This document shows positions 8,176-19,603 of a stretch of DNA of 64,000 bases, in pieces. The stretch comes from Antarcticibacterium sp. 1MA-6-2 (GTDB lineage Bacteria > Bacteroidota > Bacteroidia > Flavobacteriales > Flavobacteriaceae): positions 1,798,001-1,862,000 of the forward strand of contig NZ_CP091036.1 in assembly GCF_021535135.1 (NCBI RefSeq), read 5' to 3'. Made by a program: the position numbers and the translations under genes. Numbering within the stretch: the first letter of the stretch is position 1; every line of letters begins with the position of its first letter. The notes beneath the pieces were generated by a model. It had not been told where the DNA came from and searched no databases. It saw only the letters and a program-made list of their open reading frames with translations.

Positions 8176-9463
8176 ATGCGGCACTTTCTTTTTATTCTTA
8201 TTCTGGCATTTGTTTCACCAACAGTGCATGCACAGGATCTAAATTGGAGAAATATGGAAGCTGCAAATGAACCCCTGGCAAGACACGAAAATGCCCTCGT
8301 AGCCGTAGGTGAAAAAATCGTCCTTATTGGTGGAAGAGGTGAAAAACCTGTAGATATTTACGATATTAAGGAAAAAAAATGGAGCCAGGGTGCACAGCCT
8401 CCTTTGGAAATGCATCATATGCAGGCCGTAAGTCTTGACGGGCTCGTATACATTCTGGGCGGTTTTACAGGTTCCTGGCCCTATGAGACTCCTTTAACCC
8501 ATATTTTAATTTATGATCTTAAAGAAGACACGTGGACAATAGGAAGTGAAATTCCACATGGCCGGAGAAGAGGCGCGGCAGGAGCTGTGGCTCACAATGG
8601 AAAGATTTACCTTATAAACGGGATCATCAACGGCCATACATCTGGCTGGGTAAACTGGCTGGACGAATATGATCCTTATACAGGCCAATGGAAGATTCTT
8701 GCCGATGCCCCCGTTGCCAGAGATCATTTTCAGGCAGTTGTTATAAATGATAAATTATTTGTTGCAGGTGGGAGAAGATCAGGAAGTGGAGAAACCGGGT
8801 TCTCGGGAACAGTTAAAGAAACCAATGTCTACGACTTCAAAAGCAATACCTGGAACACAATGGCCGATATTCCCACTCCCCGTGCTTACCGCTGCAGCTG
8901 TTTATAATGATACTTACCTGGTTATTGGCGGGGAAAGCGATACCCAGGAAGTAGCTCACAATGAAGTGGAATCCCTGGATCCTGTTTCCGGAACCTGGAA
9001 AGAATTAACTCCATTACAAACCTACCGCCACGGTACCCAGGCCGTTTATCTTGAAGATAATATTATTGTTGGTGCCGGAAGTGGAAATCGAGGCGGTGGT
9101 CCCGAACTCACTTCTTTTGAAATTCTCCCTGCTTCAGATAATTCTGATATAACTTTTGATGAATTTGAGGTTAGTTCCTTAAAAGCCTCTAAAGATTCCC
9201 TATCGTTTGGTTCAGGAAATCCTGTTCAGGAGTTAATTCTCACTAATCCCGGGGAAAAATCTATAGTTATAAGTTACCTGCAGCTTAATAATGCTGAAGG
9301 TTTTCAGTTAAAGTCAGAACTCTCCTCTCCTATTATAGTGGGTCCTCGTAAAACTGTAAAAATTCAGATTTCATCTTCCGGAACGGCAGGAAATTCTTCA
9401 GCAAAAATTCTAATTAAAACTTTGGGTGATTCTAAACCTCTCGAAATTACATTAAGCAGGTAG
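8176..9463 (+). CDS. Secreted kelch-repeat beta-propeller protein, frame broken once
   Basis: About 428 residues when joined. I start at the ATG at 8176, which gives a normal signal peptide (MRHFLFILILAFVSPTVHAQ). Kelch blades with GG followed by spaced Tyr/Trp are visible (LIGGRGEKP, YILGGFTG, LFVAGGRRS, LVIGGESD). The last 90 residues form an Ig-like/ASH-type beta domain (SLSFGSGNPVQELILTN). The frame breaks near 8880 in a run of four C; removing one C gives IPTPVLTAAAVYND and restores a blade. This one is an ordinary homopolymer slip, not the RCCGGY type. Ligand unknown. Confidence 0.8.
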
Positions 9464-9535
9464 TACTGCGGGAACAGATTGAGATTTTTAATTATATTGG
9501 CCGGAATTAAATTCTAAATTATTTCAGCTAATCAT

Positions 9536-11901
9536 ATGCAACTTACACTCAAGAAATTTTCTCCGTTTTTCTTTCTATTATTCTGGTTCCACATCTCCTT
9601 TTCCCAGCAGAGCGAATTGACTGTAGAGAAAATTATGCAGGATCCGGAATGGATGGGAACCTTTCCTTCTAATGTGCGCTGGGGGGAAGACAGTAAAACA
9701 ATCTATTTCAAATATAATCTGCAAAAAGATCCTGAAGATTCTCTTTACAAAATAGCTCTTTCTGATAAAAATAAAATTGAGAAAGTGGCGTATGCAGAAG
9801 AAAAGAGGCTAATCCCGGGATCTGGTGACTTTAATAAAAAACGAGATAAAAAAGTATATGTAAAGGATGATGCACTTATACTATACTCTCTGACGGACAA
9901 AAGCAGCAGGGAACTTATTGAATTAAGTGGTATTAATAATCCTCAATTTATGAGTGACGAAAATAAAATTTCCTTCAGTTTAGACGATAATATTTTTGTT
10001 TACAATCTGCAAAACGGAAGTATAAATAAGATTACAAATATTAGTTCAGGAGAAAAATCTGATAACGAGACTAAATTGAATGATAAGGACGATTGGGTGA
10101 GAAACGAAAATCTTGGATTACTGGAGGTCGTTCAGCAAAGGGAAGACAAAAGGGAAGCAAGCAAAAATTATCGGAGTCAGACTGCAGGAGAACCTTTTAC
10201 TTTCTATACCGGAAAAAGATCTGTTTCAAACCTACAGCTTTCTCCCGATGGTAAATTCGCAACTTTCAGTCTATTTACAAGAACCGACAATAAAAGAACC
10301 GATGTTCCTAACTATGTAGATGCATCGGGTTATACAGCAAATCTGCCTGCGCGAAGTAAAGTAGGCGACGATCCTACCAAAGTAGAACTTGCCGTCTACA
10401 ATCTTGAGAAGGATACCATTTATATGGTGCAAACCAATGAACTACCCGGAATAAAAGATCTTCCTGATTATACTGCAGATTATCCCGATAAGGAATGGGA
10501 AGAAAAGGAAAGGGAAGTCATTCCTTCTGGCCCATATTTTTCTGATAACGGAACACAGGCTGTGGTAAATGTTCGCTCCCAGGATAATAAAGACAGGTGG
10601 ATCGCGCTGCTTGATCTTGAAACCGGAGACCTCAAAAACCTGGACCGCCAAAGAGATGAAGCTTGGATTGCGGGCCCCGGGATAGGTTATTCTTTTAGCG
10701 GAGGAACAATGGGTTGGTTACCGGATAACAGGAACATTTATTTTCAAAGCGAAGAAACCTAGGTTATTCTCATCTTTACTTATTGGATGTGAATTCTGGA
10801 AACAAGAGGGCTTTAACAAGCGGAAATTTTGAAGTCTTTGATCCTTTTATTTCGAAAGATGAGAAGAACTGGTATTTAGCGACTTCTGAAGTTAATCCGG
10901 GGGAAAGGCATTTCTACAGGATGCCACTTATGGGAGGTAAGATGGAAAAACTTACGCAGATGGAAGGAAATAATGAAGTGAATCTATCTCCTGATGAAAA
11001 ACATATGGCCATCCTTCACTCCTACAGCAATAAACCGTGGGAGCTTTATCTGAAGAAAACTTCAGCAAAAGCTGAAGCAGAACAATTAACACAAGGTCAA
11101 AGTGAAGAATTTCGTGCCTATGACTGGAGAGAACCTCAGCTCGTGAAGTTCAAAGCAGAAGATGGTGCAATGGTTCCCGCCAGGTTATACAAACCTGAAA
11201 ACGCGAACGGAGCAGGGGTCATTTTCGCACACGGCGCAGGCTACCTTCAAAATGTGCATAAATGGTGGTCCAGTTATTTTAGAGAATATATGTTCCACAA
11301 CCTGTTAACAGATCTCGGGTATACAGTTTTAGATATTGATTACCGCGGAAGTGCTTACTACGGAAGGGACTGGAGAACAGGAATTTACCTTCACATGGGA
11401 GGAAAAGATCTAAGCGACCAGGTAGATGGTGCAGAGTATCTTGTTGCCGAACATGGTTTGGACGCAGAAAATATTGGCATCTACGGCGGAAGTTATGGCG
11501 GATTTATAACGCTGATGGCATTATTTACTGAAGCTGAAACTTTTAAAAGTGGTGCTGCATTGCGTTCTGTAACAGACTGGGCACATTACAACCATGGCTA
11601 TACCTCAAATATTTTAAATAATCCGGCTGATGATCCTATCGCATACCGCCGCTCCTCTCCTATTTATTTTGCTGAAGGCTTAGAAGGAAATCTTCTCATC
11701 GCCCACGGAATGGTAGATGTAAATGTACATTTTCAGGATGTTGTAAGGCTGGCGCAAAGGCTTATAGAATTAGGAAAAGAAGATTGGGAACTGGCCGTTT
11801 ATCCCGTAGAGGATCACGGATTTGTGGAACCCAGCAGCTGGACAGATGAGTACAGGAGAATTTTGAAATTGTTCAATGAAACCCTCCTGAAGAAAGATTA
11901 A
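9536..11901 (+). CDS. S9 family (prolyl oligopeptidase/DPP-IV-like) peptidase, frame broken once
   Basis: Signal peptide (about residues 1-22), long beta-propeller, then an alpha/beta-hydrolase domain. The nucleophile elbow GGSYGG is near residue 655, the Asp lies in [12 protein letters not shown] and the His in VEDHGF, so the triad is complete. Expected to cleave short peptides in the periplasm. The break is at 10757-10764 (ACCTAGGT); read as ACCGGT it gives [12 protein letters not shown] in continuous frame and a 787-residue protein. The span is 2366 bases, two over a multiple of three, as expected. Its stop overlaps the convergent rtcB stop by four bases. Confidence 0.9.
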
Positions 11902-13111
11902 TCTTTATAGGGATCAAATGTTTCTTCTCCTGCCATTGCAACACCTATCGGGTGGAGGCGGTGAAGTACTTCAATTGTTTCTCCCTGATGGCTTAGCACC
12001 TCATCAAGATTTTTATAGGCTTCCGGAGCTTCATCTGCACTTAGCACCTCTTAATTCGACTTTGTTTTTTAGCCTTGCTTTTACAGCATCAAAATCTACA
12101 GCTCCTTTTGACACGATTGTCGGTCTCTTTTTACCGTCCTTCCCTCTCATCCATTTAGTTTTTCCCGCAGCTTTTCGGCGGGACATTACTCTGCCTGCTC
12201 CATGCACTGTTGAGAAAAGTCCGTCGCGGGAAAGTGGGGTATCCTTAGCTTTTACTATTACAGAAGTATCCTCCATATTAGCACCAATAAATCCCATTTG
12301 CCCGGGAAAGGCGGGAGTACATCCTTTTCGAACTACCCAGTATTTCTCGCCGAAATGTTCCTCCTGCCATGCAAAATTATGATGGTTGTGAACTTCAAAA
12401 GTTGGTTTCCCTGCACCGAGAATTTCCAGTACTTTATCTACAACCACATCCCGACTAAGCATAAGCAAATTCTCCAGCCAGGTTCATCGCTGCAATATAG
12501 TCCTGTCCAATAGCTGAATTTATGTCGAACAAGATAGGTTTTGAATCCATTCCTCCTTCTTTGGCATGTTCAAAAAATCCTTTGTTCTGTGACATAGCAA
12601 TGAATCCGGTGGTGGTTTTATGTCCGAATCCGCGGGAACCAAAATGAACCCCTATCCACAAAAACCCATCATCATCTTCAAAAAGATCTACAAAGTGGTT
12701 TCCGGAACCTACTGTCCCCAATTGTTCTACAGAAAGATCCAGCAGGCGGCGTTGTGGGGCAAAGTCGGCTTTGGCAATCTTTTCAAAAACCGGATGATCC
12801 AGAGGTTCATTGTTCGTGCGACCGACACCAAAGGAGATCCTTTTAAAGATCTCATCCATTACTGCCGCTACATTAATTTCTGAAGCTTTGACAGTTGTTT
12901 TTACAGCTTTGTTTCCGCACGCAATATCAAAACCCACTCCGGAAAGGGAAATATGGTTTTTATAAGCCACTGCTCCTCCAATGGGATGGCCGTACCCGTA
13001 ATGAGCATCAGCAGTTAGAACAGCAATGTCTTCCGGTCCTACACAATTCTGAATTTGTTTTATTGAATTTTCATCTATTAATTCTTTTCCGAAGATTGTC
13101 AATTTCTGCAT
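11898..13111 (-). CDS. rtcB: RtcB-type RNA ligase, frame broken twice
   Basis: Joins 2',3'-cyclic phosphate and 5'-OH RNA ends with GTP and Mn2+; a role in RNA repair is known for the family. About 403 residues when joined. Metal/GTP residues are visible: Cys in GVGFDIACG, His in [17 protein letters not shown], and the guanylated His in [10 protein letters not shown]. The breaks are at 12454-12460 (restored AYA-GR-DVVVDK) and 12039-12045, where GCCGGT in place of GCTAAGT gives LRGAGADEAP, the conserved RtcB C-terminus. The true end, DPYKD followed by TAA at 11898-11900, lies beyond the apparent stop at 12031. The length of 1214 bases fits two single insertions. Confidence 0.92.
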
Positions 13112-13200
13112 AGCTCATTTCCTTTTCTTCAATTTAAGCAAAAATTCCACCAAAGTAGAAGTAAGCAGATGCTTTAGTTCTACACATTGACTGAAAAGTT

Positions 13201-13302
13201 TCACGCAAAGTTAAAACGCAAAGAGCGCAAAGGAAAAACCGGGATTTATATTCCTGGTTTCATCTCTGCGAGCTTTGCGAAATTCTTGGCGCCTTTACGT
13301 GA
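13201..13302. repeat. Imperfect inverted-repeat intergenic element
   Basis: Ends are TCACGCAAAG (13201-13210) and CTTTACGTGA (13293-13302), with inner arms AACGCAAAGAGCGCAAAGG and TCTGCGAGCTTTGCGA. This type of CGCAAAG-rich element is found between genes in many Bacteroidetes genomes. It lies between divergent rtcB and the oxidoreductase gene and could form a long hairpin. Confidence 0.6.
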
Positions 13303-13381
13303 ATACCGTTAACTCAGGAGGTTCTTCATTTCTGAAAAACTGTCATAATTTTCGTATTTTGGAACTTCAGAAAAATAAAAG

Positions 13382-14430
13382 ATGCAAAAAGTAAAGGTTG
13401 CTATAGCCGGATTTGGAAAGGGAGGGAGAATTTATAATTCACCAATTATCTCAAGTGTGGAAGGTTTGGAAATAACAAAAATACTCACTTCCAGTCCAGA
13501 CAATATAGCTGCCGCAAATGGAGATTTTCCAAAAGCACAGGTAGTTTCTTCTTATGAAGAACTTCTTGGAGATCCGGAAGTAGATCTGGTGGTAATTACC
13601 ACTCCTAACCATCTTCATAAACAATATGTACAAAAAGCATTAAATGCTAGAAACATGTAGTGGTTGAAAAACCTTTTACGCCAACTTCTGCCGAAGCTAA
13701 TGAGTTAATTGGACTCGCAAAGGAAAAAGACCTTATTTTAAGCATCCACCACAACAGGCGCTGGGACAGTGATTTCCTTACGGTGAGAAAATTGCTTCAG
13801 GAAAAGAAGCTTGGAAGTGTGGTAGAATATGAAGCTCATTTTGACAGATTTCGTACCGAAATAAAATCAGGCTGGAAGGAAGAACAGGAGAACCCGGGCA
13901 GCGGAATTCTCTATGATCTTGGCAGCCACTTAATAGATCAGGCTCTGGTCCTGTTTGGCTTGCCAAAAGCTGTTTATGCCGATATCAGGATACAGAGAGA
14001 TGGAGCCACAGTTCCCGATAATTTTGAACTTCTGCTATATTATTCCGGATTAAAAGTAACTCTGAAAGCCGGAATGCTGGTAAAGGAAAAAGGACCAACT
14101 TTTATTATTCATGGCACCAAAGGAAGTTTTGTAAAGTATGGCGACGATCCTCAGGAAGAAAAAATGAAAGAGGGATTAAAACCAAAAGATATTCAGGATT
14201 GGGGAAAGGAACCGGAGAATATTTTCGGAACCTTAAATACTGTTGAGGAAAAGACAAAGGTCCCAAGTGAAGAAGGCGCCTACATAAAATTCTATGAGAA
14301 TATTTACAGAGCAATAACGGAAAACGAAGAACTGAAAGTAAAACCTGAACAGGCCAGGGACGTCATTAAAGTTATTGAAACTGCGTTAAAAAGCCAGGCA
14401 GAGGGAAGAAAAATTGAATTTCCGGTTTAG
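13382..14430 (+). CDS. Gfo/Idh/MocA family NAD(P)-dependent oxidoreductase, frame broken once
   Basis: Rossmann domain with the nucleotide loop AGFGKGGRIYNSP at residues 9-21 and the EKP catalytic-lysine motif in VVEKPFTPT, then the usual C-terminal alpha/beta substrate domain (DLGSHLIDQAL). Substrate is probably a sugar or cyclitol but cannot be told. The frame is lost at 13646-13650 (GCTAG before AAACATG); GCCGGC there gives LNAGKHVVVEKPF, the canonical family sequence, and a 349-residue protein. This is the only break of the RCCGGY type that looks like a net loss of one base. Confidence 0.88.
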
Positions 14431-14455
14431 GAAGGGGTTGTTGGGTGTTTGTAGT

Positions 14456-14575
14456 GAGAAGTCTGAAGTCTGAAGTCTGAAGTCAGAAGTCAGAAGTCAG
14501 AAGTCAGAAGTTAGAAGTCTTAATTCTCATATCTCAATTCTCACTACTCAATACTCAATTCTCAATTCTCAACAC
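14456..14575. repeat. Two low-complexity tandem repeats between convergent genes
   Basis: 14461-14519 is a 7-base tandem (GTCTGAA three times, GTCAGAA four times, then degenerate). 14521-14575 is a TCAATTCTCA-type array with 10-base periodicity, reaching the stop of the symporter gene. Similar arrays are common between convergent genes in Flavobacteria. No function is evident. Confidence 0.8.
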
Positions 14576-15977
14576 TAACTCTTAACCTCTCTTCTTTCCT
14601 CTTTACCTGCTTTCATTCTGGAGAAATAGCTCTTAGCTTCTTTTAAAACCCTGGGCGCCAGAATGAGAGTTGAAATCATAGTTGGAATAGCCATTAAAGC
14701 GAAGAAACCATCTATAAGATTGATCATCATACTTAATGAAGTAGTGGCTCCAATAAGAATACTCAAAATATAAAAATAATTGTAGTAGTGTTTTTTATCT
14801 GCTCCCAAAAGAAAGGACAGGCATTTGGTTCCATAATAAGAATAAGAAAAGAGGGAAGAAATACTAAAAATGGCAATACATACCATCAAAAGATAATTTC
14901 CAAAAACCGGAATGGAAGCATCAAAAGCTGCGGCGGTAAGGCTTACACCATTTTCCTCAGTCGACTGCCACACACCTGTCACTAAAATCGCCAGGGCAGT
15001 TAATGTACACACAACAAGGGTATCTATTGCAGGACCGAGCATAGCAACTAATCCCTCTCTCATAGGTTCATTTGTCTTGGCAGCTCCATGTGCCATTGGC
15101 GACGTACCAATGCCCGCTTCATTTGAAAAAGCACCTCTTCTGATTCCCAGTATTATTAATCCTCCAACAACTCCACCCAAAAATGAATCTCCCCTGTAGT
15201 TGTTCGCCGCAAAAGCATCAGTAAAGATCAGAGAGAAATAATGCGGTACCTGCTCAAAATTGACAAAAAGAATAATAAGAACTGATACAAAATATAAAGC
15301 AACCATTGCCGGAACCAGCTTTCCTACAGTTTTGCTTATCCTGTTAAGACCGCCAAAGATGACCACAGATGTCAGGATGACTAAAACTACACCTATTATA
15401 AGGTTGGTTACAAATCCTGTTTCAATTCCGTTGGGTGCGAGGATGATGAAATTTACTGCCTGTGTTAATTGGTTGACATTAAAAACAGGTAGAGCGCCTA
15501 CTAATCCCGCAATACTAAAGAATACTGCCAAAGGTTTCCACTTTCTCCCAAGTCCTTCTACAATAAAATACATAGGGCCTCCCTGTATTTTACCTTCACT
15601 GTCTTTCCCGCGATACATAACAGCAAGTGTACAGGTAAAAAACTTTGTAGCCATTCCAATAATTGCACTTATCCACATCCAGAAAATAGCCCCGGGTCCA
15701 CCAATTGCAATTGCTACCGCTACACCTAAGCAATATTTCCCATACCTACTGTGGCAGCAAGTGCAGTGGCCAGAGCCTGAAAGTGACTGATCTCCCCCGG
15801 ATCATTTGGATCATCATATTTTCCACGCAAAACCTGCACCGCATGGATCAAATATCTAAAAGGTAAAAACTTCGAAATCACCAGGAGGTAAAATCCGCCG
15901 CCTATGAGTAATATTAAAAGTGGAAGGCCCCAAACAAAAGATGCAAATTGGGCAATGAAATTATCTACTGTAGTCAT
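14575..15977 (-). CDS. Alanine/glycine:cation symporter (AGCS), frame broken once
   Basis: Sodium-coupled amino-acid uptake in the inner membrane; about 466 residues with some ten membrane helices. I start at the ATG at 15975-15977 (MTTVDNFIAQF), since the extra 19 codons upstream look non-coding. Family signatures: ATVGMGNIA, GGPMYFI and FSNEAGIGTSPMAH. The break at 15724-15731 (minus strand GCTTAGGT) becomes GCCGGT and restores [22 protein letters not shown], one of the most conserved AGCS segments. The 1403-base span fits a two-base gain. Confidence 0.92.
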
Positions 15978-16326
15978 AAGCAAATATAAATAAAGGGAGG
16001 TATTAACCAAATATAAATACTTCCGGAGCCCCATTCTTTTATCTCAGACTTTAAGCCAAAAAATGAAACTTTGATTAGATAAAATCAGAAGAACGAATAA
16101 TACATTTTCCTATTAATTAGAAATTCCATAGGCACATATATCCTGAAATGAGACTAAGGAACACCTTCTTCAACTGTCAAATTTTCTTTTTGAATCTGAC
16201 AAAATTTCATGTTGCGGGGAGTGGCATTTCGTTTGTTTATGACGTAATGGAATCGCGGTTCTAAAAAGCTAACCTGTAAGGGTTTATGAAAAACTTATTG
16301 AATTGTTTAACTTAAAAATATTAGAC

Positions 16327-16764
16327 ATGAGCAATTTAGTAAAAGGAAATAATTTTTGGCCGTCAACATCTTCTGTTGATCAATTTTTAAACGACAGTAT
16401 CTTCAACTGGCGTAACGAGATGAACGGATTTAACAATGCTCCTCGTGTAAATATTGCCGAAACAGATGAGGAATTTAAAGTGGAAATGGCCGCACCAGGT
16501 ATGAAGAGGGATGATTTTCATGTAGAACTTGATAACGATATCCTGGTTATCTGGTCCGAAAGCTCAGATGAAAAAGAAGAACAAAATTCCTCTTACACCA
16601 GGAGAGAATTTAATTATGGATCTTTCAGAAGAATTTTCCACCTCCCGAACACAGTAGAAGCAGATAAAATAAAAGCTAAGTACCAGGACGGTTTGCTAAG
16701 TCTGTTAATTCCTAAAAAAGAGGAGGCAAAAAGAAAGCCCCCAAGAACAATTAAAATTTCTTAA
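16327..16764 (+). CDS. Hsp20/alpha-crystallin small heat-shock protein
   Basis: 145 residues from the ATG at 16327. A short N-terminal region is followed by the alpha-crystallin domain (about residues 40-135), including ETDEEFKVEMAAPGM and the RREFNYGSFRRIFHLP strand, and an IPKKE tail region (SLLIPKKEEAKRKPP). An ATP-independent holdase that keeps unfolded proteins soluble. Monocistronic, with its own terminator downstream. Confidence 0.95.
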   Translation: MSNLVKGNNFWPSTSSVDQFLNDSIFNWRNEMNGFNNAPRVNIAETDEEFKVEMAAPGMKRDDFHVELDNDILVIWSESSDEKEEQNSSYTRREFNYGSFRRIFHLPNTVEADKIKAKYQDGLLSLLIPKKEEAKRKPPRTIKIS

Positions 16765-16776
16765 ACAAGAATTGTG

Positions 16777-16806
16777 GAAGCGGCCCTCAGTGGCTGCTTC
16801 TTTTTT
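16777..16806 (+). terminator. Rho-independent terminator after hsp20
   Basis: GAAGCGGCC and GTGGCTGCTTC pair around a short loop, followed by six T residues. Confidence 0.85.
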
Positions 16807-16975
16807 AATAAGCAGAATTTGAAACAAATTTTTCTTCCCTGCTCCCTCCTATCTTTCCTTTTTTAAAAGTACAATTGATCTTCCTGTCTTACGGGAAATT
16901 ATCAATACGAGTGGTATTAATTGAAGATCTTCTATGGTTTAAATTTTAACCAGCTCAAGGGATAATCAGAATAAT

Positions 16976-18281
16976 TTAAAATTTAAAACTTAAGCCAGAA
17001 TAAACTCCGAAGTAATAAGGTTTAACATCAGATGTGTTGTTGAAGGTGTTAATCTGGTATTTAAAAATAGGCTCAACATTTATCTGGAATTTTGAGGAAA
17101 TGTTATAATCTAATCCCACTCCCATATTTGCGCTATAACTTACATTATTAAGGTTTCCGGCTTCACCAAAAGAAGTAGTGGCGGCTCCGGCCTCAAGTGT
17201 AACATTATTTTCGCTAAGAAAAAGAGTGCTGGCCCCACCAATAATGTTTAAACCAAATTTTTTATCAATAACCCCATATTTTAGTTCCACGGGAACCTCA
17301 ACAAAACCAAGATTTTGATTAATATTTCCCATAACAGGTGAAGCAAGGGTTACTGCCCGGGCATCGTTATTTTCCACAGCCATAGCACTTATGGCAGTAC
17401 CGTATGAGACATCCCTGGTGTTATAACTGAGATCAACTTTATTTATACCCGATCGTATTGAAAGTCTATTTGAAATTTTATATGCTACAGCGACACCGTA
17501 GGAAAAAGATATATCGCCTCTTCCCTCATTGCTTAGCCAATTGATCATCGATGGGACTACCCTTTCCCAGGTTATCAAAATACACAGCGGCGGCAGTAGT
17601 TCTAAACTGGAATCTTTTCTCCCCGGCAGCTTTAGAGTTAAGATCTTCAATTGATTCCTCTTTTTGAGCTTCTAAACGGAGGTCTTTAAGATCGCCTTCC
17701 AAATTTGCTACTTCAGTTTCAGGATGTAGCGGAACCTCTGGTTTTTCCGAAAGAAGTAATTGTTCTTGAGATAGTTCGCCAATTTCATTTTCCTGATAAT
17801 CTGAAGTGAGAGCAGAAGGATTTTCCTTTTGACCAATACTCTCTGTATTACTTTTTGCTACATATTTATAGCCTTCAGAAGAAGAAGAAGAAGAAGAAGA
17901 AGAAGAAGAAACCTGCTGATTGTTTTGCCGAACTAAAGTATTTAAACGCAAATAGTTTAAAAGTTCCCCGGACTCAAACATATTCTGCTCAAATTCTTCT
18001 GAAGTAATATTTACTTTCCTGTTCTCTTGTGGGATATCAAAATAAACAACTTTGGTAGCCGGGCTGCTGGTGGAATAGAAGTAATTATATCCAACAAGAG
18101 CTAAAAGTGATAGCACCGCAGCCACTCCTGCAAGCTGGTACCATAAAGGAATAATCCTTTTTTTATTTTCCTTTTCTGGTAAACGTGCAGCAATACCCGC
18201 CCACAAATCCTCACGGGGAATTGTTTCGAGATTCTCATATCTCTTCCTGAAGAGCTGTTCCAGGTTATCTTGTGGTCTCAT
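16976..18281 (-). CDS. Inner-membrane-anchored protein with C-terminal beta-barrel-like domain, partner of the ECF sigma factor; frame broken once
   Basis: About 434 residues when joined. Residues 1-45 are hydrophilic and resemble anti-sigma N-termini (MRPQDNLEQLFRKRYENL), residues 46-66 are one membrane helix (LAGVAAVLSLLALVGYNYF), then a low-complexity linker with eleven Ser in a row, then a C-terminal outer-membrane beta-barrel-like domain ending GVYSGLSFKF. It overlaps the upstream sigma gene by four bases. The break at 17531-17537 becomes GCCGGC to give QLAGNEGRGDISFSYGV. I infer that it controls or responds through the sigma factor; the barrel homology is from the alternating beta pattern and the aromatic C-terminus. 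Confidence 0.75.
17878..17911. repeat. GAA trinucleotide repeat encoding poly-serine
   Basis: About eleven GAA units on the plus strand (TTC/TCT on the coding strand) encode a serine run in the linker of the 16976-18281 protein. Changes in copy number would alter linker length without losing the frame. Confidence 0.85.
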
Positions 18282-18820
18282 ATAACTTTTGCAGATTTCC
18301 GGTCCTGATATGCCTGCAGTTTTTGTTTTAGTTTCATCCTTGCCCTTGCAAAATTAGATTTTGATGTACCTACAGAAATATTCAGCAGGGACGCAATTTC
18401 TTTGTGCGTGTAGCCGTCCAGCGCATATAAATTAAAAACGTGCCTGTATGCATCTGGCAACTCCTGGATTATTTGAGTTAGGTAATCGGTAGGGATTAAG
18501 TCTTCCTTAATTTCAATTTCGGGATCTTCTATATCTTTCTCTCCTATCGCTACGGTAAAAAACTGCTTTTTGCTTTTGCTTATAGCAGTATTTATCATGA
18601 TCCTGGTCATCCAACCTTCAAATGTTCCTTTTTCATTATACTGGTCAATCTTGCTGAATATTTTAATGAAGCCATCCTGCAGATTATCCTCCGCCTGCTC
18701 ATAACTTTCAGAATATTTAAGGCACAGAGTTAAAAATTTTCCTGCGTAAGCGTGGTAAAGTTCTTCCTGTGCCTTTCTATCCTGTTTCTTGCATCTAATT
18801 ATGAGTTTTTTTAAACCCAC
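18278..18820 (-). CDS. ECF-type RNA polymerase sigma factor (sigma-70 family)
   Basis: 180 residues, start apparently GTG at 18818-18820. Region 2 is at about residues 20-85 (AEDNLQDGFIKIFSKIDQYNEKGTF) and region 4 at about 115-170 with the helix-turn-helix GYTHKEIASLLNISVGTSKS. It directs RNA polymerase to a small regulon. The 3' end overlaps the ATG of the membrane protein at 18281 by four bases, the usual sigma/anti-sigma arrangement. Confidence 0.95.
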   Translation of the reverse strand: MGLKKLIIRCKKQDRKAQEELYHAYAGKFLTLCLKYSESYEQAEDNLQDGFIKIFSKIDQYNEKGTFEGWMTRIMINTAISKSKKQFFTVAIGEKDIEDPEIEIKEDLIPTDYLTQIIQELPDAYRHVFNLYALDGYTHKEIASLLNISVGTSKSNFARARMKLKQKLQAYQDRKSAKVI

Positions 18821-18859
18821 TGAGCTTTTTTATTAATTAATTCTTCTGCTATGAGTGGC

Positions 18860-19321
18860 TTACTCATTTGTAGCCGGAACACTACCTGGAGCTACAACGG
18901 GAACTTCCACCGTAATGTATTTACTCTCATTCTCGGCATCTAACCCATCCCAAAGATAAAACGTATATGGCTCATCTTCATCAATAGTTATGGTAAGAGT
19001 TTTTTCTCTTTCAAGATCATCAGATTCCACAGTACATTCGGTTATTTCCGGATTAATAGAAGAAATTCCAACTATAAAGATTTTCCTTCTATCATCGCCC
19101 GTAGAGTTTCCTCTTTTAGCCTCAATTCCTATGGGAGAATGGCAGGCACTAGGTAATAGGTAAGTAATTTCAAGTTGATAGGTCTTTCCCTTTTCAAAAG
19201 ACTCTGGTAATCCCGCATCTACAATTTTTGCGTATTCATACTTAATTCCAGGACCATCATCTTCAATAGAACAGCTACTCAACGTTAAGGCGAAAACAAA
19301 TAATAAAGCTAATTTTTTCAT
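18860..19321 (-). CDS. Putative lipoprotein, unknown function
   Basis: 153 residues. A lipoprotein signal is clear (MKKLALLFVFALTLSSC, Cys at residue 17), so the mature protein is expected to be acylated. The rest is a probable beta-sandwich with no family I recognise. It lies upstream of the sigma-factor gene on the same strand, 39 bases away, and may belong to the same operon. Confidence 0.8.
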   Translation of the reverse strand: MKKLALLFVFALTLSSCSIEDDGPGIKYEYAKIVDAGLPESFEKGKTYQLEITYLLPSACHSPIGIEAKRGNSTGDDRRKIFIVGISSINPEITECTVESDDLEREKTLTITIDEDEPYTFYLWDGLDAENESKYITVEVPVVAPGSVPATNE

Positions 19322-19603
19322 GTCAATTTGTAATTAATGTTTAGGTGAATATGTTTTATACTTATATGACCTTAAAAAAAGAAAAGGTTGCGTGGTAAAG
19401 AGTTATTTTAATAAAAATAGCAGTTCTGCAAACTGCATTATTTTTTTAACCGGGACAAGAAGCAACTTCAGAAGTAAAAACACTCCGAAAAGATTAAAAG
19501 CAAAAAGAGGCTTACTAGCAAAATTGCCAGGCCTCTAATTTAAAAAGGAAGTATGGATCTTTTAGAAGATACAGTGGTATTTTTGAAGACTCAGGTTTAG
19601 CTG

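Noticed and set aside
11918..12382. Open frame on the plus strand opposite rtcB (also 12298-12513, 12620-12883)
   Set aside because: They are shadows of rtcB; the composition is unlike the neighbours and rtcB motifs lie on the other strand.
14461..14575. CRISPR array
   Set aside because: Units are 7-10 bases with no spacers; these are simple tandem repeats, and no cas genes are near.
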